48,248 bases of DNA from Funneliformis mosseae (Eukaryota; Glomeromycota; Glomeromycetes; Glomerales; Glomeraceae). The notes under the pieces are model-generated. The model saw nothing but the letters and a program-made list of their open reading frames with translations, was not told where the DNA came from and did not search any database. The translations under genes and the position numbers were made by a program. Shown piece by piece: positions 33,643 to 45,978 of this stretch (position 1 is the stretch's first letter; each line of letters begins with the position of its first letter). The stretch lies in assembly GCA_910592005.1 (NCBI GenBank), contig CAJVPP010000107.1, positions 1-48,248 of the forward strand. The letters are read 5' to 3'.

Positions 33643-34577
33643 ATGCTTCGACAAATCATCAACAATACAACCTTAAAAGTGAATTCATTTATAAATCATT
33701 TTTCAACAAATAACAAAATGTCTAATCTTGAAAAGGCTACATTCGCCGCTGGTTGTTTCTGGTAAAAGAAAAAATTGGTTTTTGTAATAAAAAATTTCAC
33801 CCGTAAAGATATAAACGAAAACCAAATTTATTAATTCGATAAATACTTTTTTTAATAGGGGAGTTGAACATATTTTTAAGAAACATTTTAATGATATCAA
33901 AACTCGTGTTGGATATATCGGCGGCCTTAGCCCAAATCCAAAATATAAAGAGGTATATTGATAATTTACGATACTCTATGACCTACATATTATCTGACAT
34001 TCATTTTAACATTTATAATAAAGGTCTGTAACGGTACTACAGGACATGCGGAAGCTTGTCAGATAGAATTTGATCCAACAACGACAACATACGAAACGCT
34101 CGTAGAATTTTTTTATAAAATTCATGATCCCACTACCGCAAATCGACAAGGACCCGATGTTGGCACACAATATCGTAGTGCAATATTTTATCATTCACCT
34201 GAACAGAGAATATTAGCAGAAAAGGTTACAAACCAAATACAAGAAAAGCTATCTAAAGAAAAAAAATTATATAGTGGAAGCAAAGTTGTTACTGAAATTA
34301 TTGAGGCAGGCAAATGGTATGACGCTGAAGATTATCATCAAAAATATTTAGTAAGTGAAGAGATAAGAAATTAAAATTTGTGATGATTTAAATTTTAAAT
34401 GAAGGATTACTAATGTTAATATTCTTAATTAATTTTTTAGGAAAAAAATCCATTTGGTTATGAGGTGAGGAATATGTCAATTTGTATTTTATTTTATCTG
34501 TGTAGTAACTTAACTAATTTTATTTATTTTTATTTTTTTATGAAAAAAAGTGTCCTACTCATTATGTAAGGTGGTAA
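33643..34577 (+). CDS. msrA: Peptide methionine sulfoxide reductase A, five exons (copy 2)
   Basis: Exons are 33643-33761, 33859-33952, 34024-34350, 34441-34464 and 34551-34577. The gene is the same as the one at 16869-17803, including the GCFW catalytic Cys (residue 38), the terminal CPTHYVRW, the 24-base fourth exon and the alternative inner start (33718). If both copies are real, the fungus has two equal genes with the same 5' flank for about 5.9 kb, so both should be expressed alike. Confidence 0.93.
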
Positions 34578-35820
34578 TTTAATAACGAAAGTATCATTAT
34601 TAAAAAAAATGCCAATTCTTAAGAAGTATAAATGATTTTGTGATGGTTCAAAACGAAAAAAGGCTCGGTCAAATTGATCAAAAAAAAAAAAAATTTATTT
34701 AATTATTTCTTCTGTAAAAGTGCAGACATCTGGGTGATCTCACTGTGCTCTGCGCCTTCATACTGCGTCTTGAATTAAATAATCATTTCTCGTTTCTTTA
34801 ATTATACCGAAAGTGCAAATCAATACAAACGTTCTAAACTGTCCATTTATATATAAGAAAATGTCATTTCGAAATGGAAGAAGAGTCAGACTCGGAGAAA
34901 TTATGTGTGATTCGTTCCTTTCCACATGTACAATAATAATAATATTAAAATTCTGCAAAGTTATTCTTGCAAATCTAATGATTTTGTTACACTAATTTCT
35001 GCTCCTAAAATTGAAACAGTCTAATATCAACAAAATATCAAAATTTTAACCTGCATTAAGTAATGAGGTTATTAGCAATATATAAGATCTTTCAACATAC
35101 CGGTCAAACTCTACACATTTAATACATTTAATGCTAAATTATGTTGAAATTAGTACACTATATGATTTGATTTGTAATTTGCATTTATGGTGTTCACCGA
35201 CAATGGACATTTAAGCGTAATGGACACTTGATATTACACATATATTAATAGAAAACCTTGTATATTTATTTATATTTCCAAAATCTCTCATTGCTCCACA
35301 TGAACATTCATCGTTGTTGTCAGTAACGTACAGTCGCCAAGAAGGAGAAAACGAAGTTAATCACAAAAGTAATTTGAAAAGATGATGAATTTTGGTTTAA
35401 GCAAAGAAATTTGGAAAGGTAGAGAGAAAACTAGTTTCAGAAGCATTGTAAAAATTTTATTTGCTATCATTTGAGGCGCAGAAAATCATCATGTTCTCAT
35501 CATTTTACTCGACTCGAAATTTCAAGTCAAAATGACCAAGGTCATTTGAAAATATAGTAAATGACCTTGATTTGATTAATAATATGTAGATAAAAAAAAA
35601 AAATAGTTCCCGAAATTCTGTTCACAACCTTGTAAGATGCCTAATTTTGCATAAAAAAGTTAAAACTTCAAAAGTTGAGATGATTATGCGAGAATAATCC
35701 ATCTATGAGATAAAAAGGAGCTCTCTGGAAAAAAACAAATTTAAATAGCTCTAATTTTTGCAGGAAAAAAAAAAATTTTAATACCCTTTTCAAACAAAGG
35801 TATACTACTACTAATTTACC
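34578..35820. other. Intergenic stretch (copy 2)
   Basis: Repeat of 17804-19046, including the AAATGACC/GGTCATTT inverted repeat at 35530-35547. No gene recognised. Confidence 0.4.
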
Positions 35821-36137
35821 ATGAATCAAGCCGATAATTACCCTAAACAGCAACAACCAGCTTCTTTCTTTTATATTAACGATAACGACATTCAAAGTAC
35901 TTTTAATAATAATGTTGAAATGAACAACTTGCCCACTACGACTCAAAATACATTTGAATTTTATTTTCCTTTGCCGAATCTATCATGTCACCGAATTTAA
36001 GTTCACTGGAAATCGCACGAGCGTTGATAAATTTATAACAATTTGCCGCATCATTACAGCAGGTTCAGCAACAAGTTCAACAACTTGTTCAGCAACCCGT
36101 TCAACTACACGTTGAAATCCAAAACTTGTCAGAATGA
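35821..36137 (+). pseudogene. Decayed Gln-rich ORF, family unknown (copy 2)
   Basis: Same frames, shift and internal TAA as at 19047-19363. The breaks therefore predate the duplication, or they are real splice boundaries that I did not resolve. Confidence 0.35.
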
Positions 36138-37233
36138 TACTTTGATTTTTACTAATATGGGATTGTTTAACCAAAGAATTAAGTTGATTGTATAAAATTA
36201 TTACAAGGGTACAAATTATTAATCCATTTAAGTGATAGTTTCGATCTTTCGGAAAATATACAATTTTCATTGGTTGATTTCATTTGGAACTTTCTTGAAA
36301 AATTTTCTGAGAAATAAAGTAACAAAAAAGTTGTAACGTGAAAGAAGATGATAAAAACTTCCTGATCGATCCTGAAGGCTGCAACCAAACTGCCAAGACT
36401 TTTTTTAATTGGCAAAATAATTATAATTTAAAATACTTGAGCTTGTTCAGATAACAAAATTTTGAATTTCTTTTTATGAAATATAATTATTCGTTTTCAA
36501 TATCTCCTCGGTAATTAAAAAAGAATATTTCTTTATAAAATCTAAACCGGTCATGTGCCACAGTGACTAATAATACACAAAGCGTGGAATATTAATTGAA
36601 GGAATATATATATTGTATAATTAGGAAAAAATAAATGATAAGGAAAGCACAATGTTCTTTCTCACTTGCTAATGTTAAAATGTTGTTCGCAAGGAACAAA
36701 AAGAAACCAATCTTATCTCTCATGATATGCGCAATCATCAAATCGAATAATGATTTTCATTTGTCTTTTATTTCGAAAAAATAATCATATTAAAGCTAAG
36801 TTTTACTTTATGACCACATTACACATGATATTCGAGAATCACTTAAATGATCGAGTTTTTCGCGTTAAAGATATAGAGATGAGTCTATTTCCGTTATTCA
36901 TTCATTGAAGAAGCTGTCAAGAAAAATCTTTATCAGAAACGAAATTACCGTTAAATTTTCCCCCATTGCTTTCAATATTTGTATAATATGTATATGATGA
37001 CATTTTCGAAACATTCGGTAGCAAACGACGATGTTGATTTAAGGCGCAAGTTTAAGAATTAAAAAGCAATAGTTTTTATTATTCTTTGCATCACTTATAG
37101 GAATTATATATTGAAATCGTGTTCCATGTTAATTCCATGGATTGTAAATAATTGAATCCCGCCATAGCATTTTTGGAAATAAAACTCGTTCTTTTTTTTT
37201 TTCACCCACTTTTCAATTTCATTATTCTAAATC
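36138..37233. other. Intergenic stretch upstream of PSF3 (copy 2)
   Basis: Repeat of 19364-20459. Nothing coding beyond the possible pseudogene tail. Confidence 0.4.
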
Positions 37234-38275
37234 ATGTACCCATCACAAACCGTCAAAGAATTCTTTGCTAGAGATACAGTAATTATAAAATATTTATTTT
37301 AAAAATTTTAACGAAATTTTACATCTAAATGACTTTTGATCCTCTTAGAAAATTCCGATTAAATTCAATCAAAATGTTCAAGGACTTGGAAGTTTAATCG
37401 GAACAGATAAAACTAAAGTAAAGATAATTTTTCCCAATTTTTTTCTAAAATAATAATAATAATAAAATCTTTTCAAATTTATAGGAAATTTTGAAAGATC
37501 AAATTGTTGAATTTCCTTTCTACATCGCAAAAGAACTTGTCGAAAGGTTAGATTCTTCAACTTATTTCCAAGGCTTCGTTTATGTGCGAAATGTAATTTC
37601 GAAGTTTGATCAATAAATTTGTTATTATAGAGAAATTTCAACGTTGCAACTACCAAAGATGTTTGCAAATGATGTAATGAATGCATTAAAAGTTACTCCC
37701 ATTAATATGAATTTAAGAAACTATTGTCCTCAATTTTACACTTTTGCTTCTGATTACATTTTACTGTATCCTTACTTTCATCTTGACAATACCTTTAACA
37801 AAATGTTTGGTCTTCTTTAACTTACGTGTCTCCTTCCGACCAAAAAAGGTGGCAAGTAGTTATAAATCGGGAATATCAACTTTATGGTGATGAAAGACAA
37901 TATCAATTGGATTTAACCAAAATAAACGAATTCTCGGATATTCTCAAAAGGGTATCTTTATCTATAATGTTGAAATATTGTTATTAGCTCAATTCTGCTT
38001 TACTTAAATAGATTTTTTTTGCGATTACTTTTCAAGAGTAAAATCGATCGAGCTGTGGAAATATTGAATAGAGCAAAACGTTTTTTTGAGGACCATAACG
38101 ATTTCTTGGAAAAATTGGATGACGAGGAAAGAAAAAGTAAGTAATTAATGATGAAAGGTGATTATGAATAAGAAAAAAATTTATAACCTGATTTTTTTTT
38201 TGGTTAGTGTTTGAGGAGCAGAGGCAAGTATGTGAAGAAACTTATGTTGATTACACAAAGATTTGTACATTATAA
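37234..38275 (+). CDS. PSF3: GINS complex subunit Psf3, with the same possible frame break (copy 2)
   Basis: Exons are those of the first copy shifted by 16,774 (37234-37278, 37349-37417, 37485-37546, 37631-37765, 37849-37951, 38012-38136, 38208-38275). The T8 run that makes exon 6 one base too long is present here too. It is therefore not a lesion unique to one copy: it is ancestral, a systematic homopolymer error, or a misread splice. With no intact copy in the window, a working Psf3 (essential in other eukaryotes) would have to come from this locus through another splice or a corrected base, or from elsewhere in the genome. Confidence 0.75.
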
Positions 38276-39066
38276 AAATCGGTTTATATAATTCCCATAA
38301 ATGAACTCGATAAAGACTAGAATGATTTGCTTTTGAATTTTCTCTTTGAAGATTTTTTTATATAATAAAGAGACTCGGACATCTTTTATGAAAACCTTTA
38401 TCTCACGTTTTTTATCAATGACCTTTTCTCTTTTTTTTAACAAGATCTTTGATAAATGTACTTAACACATTATAAATAATTAAATCATCCTCGGGCCTTA
38501 CCTCTCCGCTTCATTATCAGCCCACTTTAGTCATTTCCAGCTTTTTCTTCATTTCTTTGGTATGAGGAATCCGAATTTGGATTAAAAATGCTGCTGAAAA
38601 GTTACATAGATTCGACCTTACTTTTTAATAAAAGATAAAAGAAAGGTCGTTTTTATGAAGTTCATTACGCGTTATAAAACTTGAACGGATAGTGCAAAAA
38701 AAAAAAAATCAAATATTTGGTTGTAGAATGATTGATAGTTAAATGAGTTAATTGACATGTTATCCGTTCGTGCTATTTATCACGAGAAAATAAAATAAAA
38801 TAAAATAAATTATCTATATGAAATGTCGAATTGATGTTGTAATTGCTGCAATATTATCACACCGAATGTCGACAGTTCTCTCCTTTACATGGTATTGAAT
38901 AGTAATAAAAATCCACAAGATGTTAATTTAACGAATTCGATTTGTCAGTGAGAAAAAATAATTGACATTGAAATATTGGTTGTCTAACCATAACAATTTT
39001 TTTTTTATACATTGTATTCAAGACTTTATAATAAAAGATTTTCATAATTTATTTTTCATTGATATT
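38276..39066. other. Intergenic stretch between convergent PSF3 and TFIIIA genes (copy 2)
   Basis: Repeat of 21502-22292. No coding features. Confidence 0.5.
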
Positions 39067-40752
39067 TTAAGTTTCGAAAACTGCTTGATATTCAGTCTCT
39101 TGAACCTCTATTAAATCCTTATGAAAACTTTTCAGATGCCTCTCAAGATCATAGTTTCTTTTAAACATGTATTTGCAAGAATTAATTAAACATTTTATGT
39201 TCCTGCCCCTTTCATAATCGTAGCCTGTAAGGTGTTCAACATCTGTAATAGATCTGTTTATCTTAGAATCCTTAATATCACCATCCAATTTACGAATTTT
39301 ACGTGGGCGTGATTGCTATTATTATTGCGAGGAAAATTATGTATTTTTTTTTTTAGCGAATAATTTTTTTTTTTTTTGGAAAAAATAAAAGTATATCAAT
39401 TACCTCATGAATAGTTTTGACATGATTTGTTAAAACTTTTTTATAAGCAAATGACATCTCACAAAACGGAATTTCACAAACAAATGGACGAATATTTTTA
39501 TGAATTGCTTTGGTATGAACACTTAATGATTTGATCTAAGAAAAAGTAATCGGTATGAAATCATTATTTACTCTCTCCCAAATCAGAAAAATCAATTTCA
39601 TGAAAAAATCTTCTTTTCGAATGCAAACTCACACTGAGAAAATATTTATCGCAACCTTCCCAGCTACAAGGAAACAATAAACGATCGGGATCATGAGTTT
39701 TCATATGAAGTCTCAATTGTTTAAAGTCTTTAACATTTTGATAACATATTTCACATGTCGGTTTATGATCTTGACGCAAATGTTTACACAATTGATCATA
39801 TTTGACGAAATCTTGCGTACACCCTTGGAATGCGCATCGCCATCGTTTTTGTCCTGATAACCAAAAAAAAAAAAGTTTTCAGCTGAAAAAAAGAGATTCC
39901 TAAGATGGTAATAAAACCTATAAATGAAATAATACCGGAATGTATTCTCTCGTGATCTCGTAATTTGGTGGAAGAAGAAAAGCTTTTCGTGCACTCGGGA
40001 TGTTCACATGGATAGGGTCTTTTCCCCGTATGTATAGTCATATGACTTCTTAACAAGTAACCTTGCGTGAAAGATTGATTACAGTCTCGTATATTACACT
40101 ATTTAACGGAAGATGAATGAATTCCTTAGTGAAATAAGTCAAATCCAAACAGAAACGCGATGTTAATACCTTGAAGGGCCTTTCAATTTCATGCTGTTCC
40201 CTTTTATGTCTCGTTAGATGACTTTTAAGAGAAAATTTAGATTCACACCCAACCACCAAACATTTAAAAGGTTTGGTATCTTCACCATGCGTTACAGCAT
40301 GAATACGTAAATGATCTATACGTCTATATGATTTCCCACATCCTGATTCACAACACACAAAAGGTCGCTAAAATCAAATTAATTTTTGAAAAAGATCAAA
40401 CTTAATTTAAAGGTGATGCAATCATTCCCAAAGACATTACCTCCTCAGAATGTGTTTTCTCATGCTTTTCAAGTCGACATCGAAATTTAAATGATTTATC
40501 ACATCCCTCAAAGGTACATTCCCAGCAACGATCCCCCTTCATCGTACCATCAACAATAAAACTTTTATTATTTTGATCATCCTCTTGTGACTTGTCTAAA
40601 GATGATAGATGATCAGTAATTGCATTCATTTCTTCGAATTCATCGTTACTTATTCCATTTTCATGTAAATGACTTTGTTGACCATTATCCGTTGATTTCT
40701 TATATGATTCTTGTAAAGTTTGCTTAGAATTTGTGATATTAATTTCTATCAT
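39067..40752 (-). CDS. Transcription factor IIIA, ten C2H2 zinc fingers, six exons (copy 2)
   Basis: Exons are 40752-40441, 40367-40170, 40098-39936, 39853-39633, 39535-39404 and 39315-39067. The protein is the same 424 aa as in copy 1: nine clustered fingers, then a basic spacer and a separate tenth finger. Promoter, A34 tract and divergent neighbour are all included in the repeat, so both copies should be equally expressed if the duplication is real. Confidence 0.88.
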
Positions 40753-40787
40753 GGTTATAAATAATAATCCATTATAATGGACAAAAG

Positions 40788-40832
<45 letters not shown>

Positions 40833-40911
40833 CTTAAAAAAAATTATGGAGTTACACAAACTAAAACCCGTACATAAAAAAAAAATTTTCTTTTCCCCCC
40901 GGATAAATAAA
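40753..40911. promoter_or_regulatory. Bidirectional TFIIIA/AIRIM-like promoter with an A34 tract (copy 2)
   Basis: Same 159-bp spacing and the same run of 34 A (40792-40825) as in copy 1. Confidence 0.5.
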
Positions 40912-41766
40912 ATGTCAACACCCAATCATATAACACATCTCATTCGTATCGACCATCTTTGTAAAGATTGGTGTTCAAAACATTCTCGTTCTTGCGCGTA
41001 CTTTTCTTCTATATTAAACATATTAACGCAACGAAAAGATACTTCTAATTTTCTATTTAGCTCAAACAATGCCAACTCTTCCAAAAACTTTTCTTGCACC
41101 AATTTAATACCTTCTTCATCTCATAAAAATCTTCCTTTTGCCTTACAACCGCAATCTTTATCTTTATTGATTTATAAGCAATCTCATGAAATTGAAGAAA
41201 TACTGACAGCAATTCATTCTACTTTAGAAGAATTTGAAGAAATCATTAATTTAATGAATGGAATTTTAAATCAAAGTAATAAATTAGTTAACCCGAATCA
41301 AGTATTTTTATCAACTAACACGTCTTCGTCTTCTCCCGAGTCACCTAAGAATACCAACTCCATATCATCAACGCCACCTACAACACCAACAAAATCATCT
41401 AAAAAAAAGAAGTCAAAACAATCTCCCAAGAAATCAAAATCAACTCCACCGAAGAAGCAAACAATTAATTTATTTGATAATTTTGACAATCCAGTTGATA
41501 TAGCTGATATACCAATTATCACATCAAATTATTATATTGTTAGAATCGTCGAAATGTATGAAAAGGAATTATGTTATAAAAAAAATTTGATTTTCGGGGG
41601 ATGTCTTAAGATCGATCATAATGATGAGGAAAATGGAATAAATAACATCAAATTGATTAGTGAAAGATGGGCCGTTCAACCTTATTTGCTGTTTGAGGTG
41701 GAAGAAGAAATATTTGATAGAATTAAAATTTGGAAGCGAGTTAAAGAATTTGAAGCTATGAAATAG
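40912..41766 (+). CDS. AIRIM/C1orf109-like protein, tentative (copy 2)
   Basis: Same 284-aa single-exon gene as at 24138-24992: two N-terminal helical segments, a Ser/Pro/Lys linker, and a C-terminal part with VEMYEKEL and ERWAVQPYLLF. The family assignment is equally tentative. Confidence 0.5.
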   Translation: MSTPNHITHLIRIDHLCKDWCSKHSRSCAYFSSILNILTQRKDTSNFLFSSNNANSSKNFSCTNLIPSSSHKNLPFALQPQSLSLLIYKQSHEIEEILTAIHSTLEEFEEIINLMNGILNQSNKLVNPNQVFLSTNTSSSSPESPKNTNSISSTPPTTPTKSSKKKKSKQSPKKSKSTPPKKQTINLFDNFDNPVDIADIPIITSNYYIVRIVEMYEKELCYKKNLIFGGCLKIDHNDEENGINNIKLISERWAVQPYLLFEVEEEIFDRIKIWKRVKEFEAMK

Positions 41767-42167
41767 ATATAACCAAGTCAATATCAGACAATCCGACTCA
41801 AATATATATATATATATATATTAACAGTTAAGTTTAATGATTAGAAAATTCTTTTAACCAGCTCACTTAATACAAAATAATTATTGGCTAAATTAATAAT
41901 ATATGTATAATATATATAACTATACATTTTTGTTTTGTAAAAGTAAGAAAAGGAATGAATAAAATTTGTATTAAATTAATAGAGAGATTATATGTTGTAT
42001 TTTACTAATAATTTATATAGATTTATGTGTAGGCGGGTATATAATAAATATTTGGTAACCAAATCCAGTTATCTTTTAACTTTTTTAATGAAAAAAAAAA
42101 AAAATTGTTCATAAAAATTAAATACAAAATGTCTGTTTTATACAAAAATAAGTTAATGTCCGTCCAT
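41767..42167. other. Short convergent intergenic stretch with an AT microsatellite (copy 2)
   Basis: Repeat of 24993-25393; the (AT)n run is at about 41801-41822. Confidence 0.6.
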
Positions 42168-45100
42168 TTATCGGCAAACAGCAGGAGTTAAAGTTACTCT
42201 TATGACATCATCCTTGTTAATTGAACTTTTGCCGATGTTTTCATTTTCGTCAGGATTATAATTATCGGAATTGACCGAATCCCGATTGTCATTTGTCATT
42301 TCTTTACCTTTGGAATTTGAATTATTTACTATATTATTGATATCCATTGTGTTTGTTGATATCGTCGAGGACGAAGCTGAGTAGTCCCCCTTAATTGAAC
42401 CAGTTACTGACGAAGCTGGTATTAATGTTGGAGAAGCCAACGCGGTAGAAGTCGTCGTTAAAGCAGTTTTTAATGAACGTATTTTACCTATACGTGTACT
42501 TTTATTATTTGCTTCTGATTTTGCTATAATTTCTTCAAATTTTTGCATCTTTCGTAGCTTTTCGGAATTTTCTGTCGCTGCCGGTGACTTTGTTTGTTGA
42601 CGTGTGTAACCAGAGCTTGCAGATCCTCCGGGACTTAATGGCCTTGAAGAACTAGGAAAATTGGGTGATCCTGGCAATGAAGGAATTCTTGGAGACAGAG
42701 GTGAGCGTGGAGACAGTGGATAATTTGGTGTCGTTGATCGCGATTTCAGCGAATTTGGCTTCGTAAATCGAGATTTCGGAGGATTTGAACTTGAAGATCG
42801 TGATGATAAGGGGTTCGGTGACGTTGCTCGTGATGATGCGGGCGTTTTTGTTATTGGTATATGCGATGCTAATGAAGAAGAAGATGGAGGAGGATTTGGC
42901 GAAGGTGATCGTGAATATCGTGGTAGAAAAGAAAAGCTTGTTGGAGACTTTATTGGTGATTTTGGTGATCGGGGTAAGAGAGAAAAACTTGATGATCTCG
43001 GTGATAAAGAGAAATTTGTTGGAGATCTTGGAGATAACGGGATTGTTGGGGAGCCATGCAGGGATGTTGGTTGACTCGATTGTTCACGTTTATTGAAAAA
43101 ACCAAAAAAGCTCATTCCACGTTTGTTAAATCTTGGCGTTGTAGGAACAGGTATTGATGAAACTGGTGAAGTAACAACGGGTGATGTAAATATAGGTGAC
43201 GTGACCTGATTCTCGGAATCTTTTTCAATATTATCAATCGTCGGTTTAATAAAATCTTTTAAGATGTCCAATTCCTCTGAAGGTGTTGTGGTCGCGGAAT
43301 TAATTAAAAAAAGAGGTGGTGGTCCTACACTAAAATTATTTCTTTTCGGCTCTGAACTTTTTCGTGATGATAAATGAGTAGGAAATGGTGGTTGTTCGGA
43401 AAAAGTTGACTTCATAATTTCTCCAGCCATAGTTGGTAAATTGCAAAGGATTGGTGACAAATCGTTTGTTGTTTTTTGTTTCAATTTTAAATCAGTAGGT
43501 GTGATGTTTTCATTTGTTTTACGCCTAAACGATGGCTGTGATGAACTTTGTGATTCTTTTCTTTCGGACGTCACGACTTTTTTCGATGTTACATTCGATC
43601 TCGTTCCCGTTCCTACTTCTTTACTCTTTATGCCGTCGTTATTCTCTAACTTTACTTCAGTTTTGTTTATGCCATTCGCTTCCATTTTATTTACTCCTCT
43701 CTCCCTTCTTCGCCTTTCTCTCCTTACTTCTCTGTCTTCAAGTTTCGCGTTACTGCTTTTTTTCGTCCTTTTACGTATTAGTGGCCTTTGTTGATTCAGA
43801 TTTTGTTGAGCCGCGTTAGCTACCACCAATTCAGTAAATGACGCGGCTAAGCTTTGTTCCAACAATTGTCTTCTAAATATTTGTGAAGCACGATTTGCTT
43901 GCTTAACTTCAAGTGAAACCCTTGTTCCTTGTGTTTGTGTTTGGGTTTGTTTCTTGTTTTTCTCTTGAGCGTTATTTTTAACTTGTGTCTTCTTCGTCGA
44001 ACTAGATGATTCCGACTTTAAGCCAGCAAATGCATTTTTAGGGTTAAATGATTGTAAAAATGATCTTGAAGATTTATCCACTTGTATCGATGGAATTTTT
44101 TTGTGCATTTGATTAGAAGTCGAACGTTTCTTATTATGTTGAGGTAAAGGTATAAGTGAAGCATGAATTAATTTTGGAGGACCAATTGGACCAGGTATCC
44201 AGGGGAAACCTTGGCTTTTTATTTGAGGCAAATCTGCTTCCATATCAGTTGGGTCATTACTTGATAAAGGATTTGATGTGGGAGCGTATTCCATTTGACG
44301 ACGTCTTCTTGTACCTTTTTTCACGACTTGCTGTGAACGTTTTAAAGGAGTACGTTTCGTAGATCGTGTTCTATTTACGTTTGAATTCTGTGGCTTTGAC
44401 GTTGGAATTTCCGAAGTATTATTATTCTTATCTTGTACGGTAACAACTTGATTCAGTTTCCCTTTTTTAATCGGTATTCCTGAACGTTGCTTTCCTTTTG
44501 TGGAATCCTTCCTTTGCTTTACCTTATCATCATCATTGTTCTTTCTTTTACTTGAATTTATAATGGCGTGTCGTTTATTTGATTGATGACTGTTGACACC
44601 TTGAATTTGTTGAGAATTTCCGGATGTTTTCAAAGGCGAAGTTATCTTTGTTGGAGGATCTGAAATTATTTCTTGTTCTTGAGTTAATGATGTAGATTCC
44701 TGATGCGTATTTAACTGCGAAACAGAAACCTCAATCACTTTTACAGTTGTAACGATAATTCCACCTAAATCAGAACTTTTGTTATCATCATCAATATAAT
44801 TCGAATCATTTTCATTAGAATTATCTATGGCGGATTTAATCATGGAATTCGTTAACTTTACAGGAATCGAGGTTCTATCTTGCAAAGGATGTGGAGATGA
44901 CAAAAGTGATGGTAAAGATGTACCAGGGAGTGTCCACCTTGTGGCTTTAATTGCTGAATCGTCATTATCAATATTACTTTCATTACAGGTTATTGATGGA
45001 TTTGATGTAATTATGTTTTCATAATCGGAATCATCAAATTCCTTCCATTCTAAATCTGAACTTGTGTCGGAAGAAGACATAGCGGTGATATGAAGATCAT

Positions 45101-45185
45101 CGACTTCACGATTCATTGATATGTGAGGTGTTAATTCACCAGCGCTATAATACCGACTAACAACAACATCATCTGACCTTGACAT
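42168..45185 (-). CDS. Large Ser/Pro-rich, probably disordered protein of unknown function (complete copy)
   Basis: A single 1005-aa frame from an ATG at 45185. I recognise no folded domain. The N-terminus is acidic and Ser-rich (SSSDTSSDLEWKEFDDSDYE near residue 40-60). Basic patches follow near 210-300 (KKGTRRRRQ) and about 490 (REVRRERRRRERG), which could be nuclear signals. Around residues 430-450 a short helix-prone stretch (RRQLLEQSLAASFTELVVAN) is the likeliest ordered element. Residues ~705-850 are dense in SP/TP and SPRSP-type repeats, with FFGFFNKRE just before; such sites suit proline-directed kinases (CDK/MAPK). A regulatory or scaffold role is possible but not shown. Codons 1-227 lie in unique DNA and the rest in duplicated DNA. 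The uninterrupted length argues that it is a real gene. Confidence 0.75.
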   Translation of the reverse strand: MSRSDDVVVSRYYSAGELTPHISMNREVDDLHITAMSSSDTSSDLEWKEFDDSDYENIITSNPSITCNESNIDNDDSAIKATRWTLPGTSLPSLLSSPHPLQDRTSIPVKLTNSMIKSAIDNSNENDSNYIDDDNKSSDLGGIIVTTVKVIEVSVSQLNTHQESTSLTQEQEIISDPPTKITSPLKTSGNSQQIQGVNSHQSNKRHAIINSSKRKNNDDDKVKQRKDSTKGKQRSGIPIKKGKLNQVVTVQDKNNNTSEIPTSKPQNSNVNRTRSTKRTPLKRSQQVVKKGTRRRRQMEYAPTSNPLSSNDPTDMEADLPQIKSQGFPWIPGPIGPPKLIHASLIPLPQHNKKRSTSNQMHKKIPSIQVDKSSRSFLQSFNPKNAFAGLKSESSSSTKKTQVKNNAQEKNKKQTQTQTQGTRVSLEVKQANRASQIFRRQLLEQSLAASFTELVVANAAQQNLNQQRPLIRKRTKKSSNAKLEDREVRRERRRRERGVNKMEANGINKTEVKLENNDGIKSKEVGTGTRSNVTSKKVVTSERKESQSSSQPSFRRKTNENITPTDLKLKQKTTNDLSPILCNLPTMAGEIMKSTFSEQPPFPTHLSSRKSSEPKRNNFSVGPPPLFLINSATTTPSEELDILKDFIKPTIDNIEKDSENQVTSPIFTSPVVTSPVSSIPVPTTPRFNKRGMSFFGFFNKREQSSQPTSLHGSPTIPLSPRSPTNFSLSPRSSSFSLLPRSPKSPIKSPTSFSFLPRYSRSPSPNPPPSSSSLASHIPITKTPASSRATSPNPLSSRSSSSNPPKSRFTKPNSLKSRSTTPNYPLSPRSPLSPRIPSLPGSPNFPSSSRPLSPGGSASSGYTRQQTKSPAATENSEKLRKMQKFEEIIAKSEANNKSTRIGKIRSLKTALTTTSTALASPTLIPASSVTGSIKGDYSASSSTISTNTMDINNIVNNSNSKGKEMTNDNRDSVNSDNYNPDENENIGKSSINKDDVIRVTLTPAVCR

Positions 45186-45937
45186 ATCAATGTGATTTAT
45201 TCGAAACTAAATTCGAATGAGATTTGAAGAATTAAAAAAAAGAAAAAAAAAAGGTTCCTGCGCCACACGACATCAAATCGGAAAAAAAAAAATCTGCACT
45301 TTTAAAAACTTACCTCGAATAATCTTATAAAAGGGAAGTTATGATTGAACTACCTTTTTTTTTTGAAACAATAATTGGTGAGTATTTCAAGGTGAAAAGT
45401 ACCTTTCTATAATAATTTTCAAATAAAATCTGTTCAGAATATTAAATTTCTTTTTCCTTTATTCCTTTACTTTTTTATTTTTTTTTGTAAAAAAAAAAAG
45501 TTTTCTTGAACTAATTTACAAATAATCAAATTAATTCACTTATTTTCGGGTCAAAATTTAGAAAACACCGTGACGTCATTCAAGACAAAATCTCTCGACT
45601 TTTTTTTTCAAAGCAATTAAAGTTTCAAGAAAATATAAATATAAAAGTATAAGGAGCCAGCCAAACAAGAGATGTCCCGAGATTATGCGAATGATTGTGT
45701 AAGAAAGTTATATCGGAAAAAGAAAGAAGGGTAAGAAGACGAGGGAAAAAAGGTTGTGCGTTTGAGAAGGATGAGAAAAGAGAGAAACAGATCTCAACTT
45801 TTTAATCTGTTTAGAAAGGAGAGGATTTAAATTTCAATTTCAAGGAGAGTAACTTTTTTTTTTATGAAATCTAATTCAAAAGATTTTAAGACATTTCCTA
45901 AAAACCGTAAATTACATACACGGAAACTGAAAGGAGG

Positions 45938-45978
<41 letters not shown>

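Larger units (their letters stand above)
27729..44502 (+). repeat. Tandem duplication, copy 2 (16,774 bp)
   Basis: Second unit, directly abutting copy 1 and in the same orientation. It ends at 44502/44503 inside the Ser/Pro-rich gene, which continues into unique DNA and is intact. The ancestral order was therefore left arm, one unit, right arm. Confidence 0.95.

Noticed and set aside
10955..44502. Duplication by a transposon, or a CRISPR/prophage-type element
   Set aside because: No terminal inverted repeats, target-site duplication, transposase or repeat-spacer array; gene content is ordinary eukaryotic housekeeping genes with introns.
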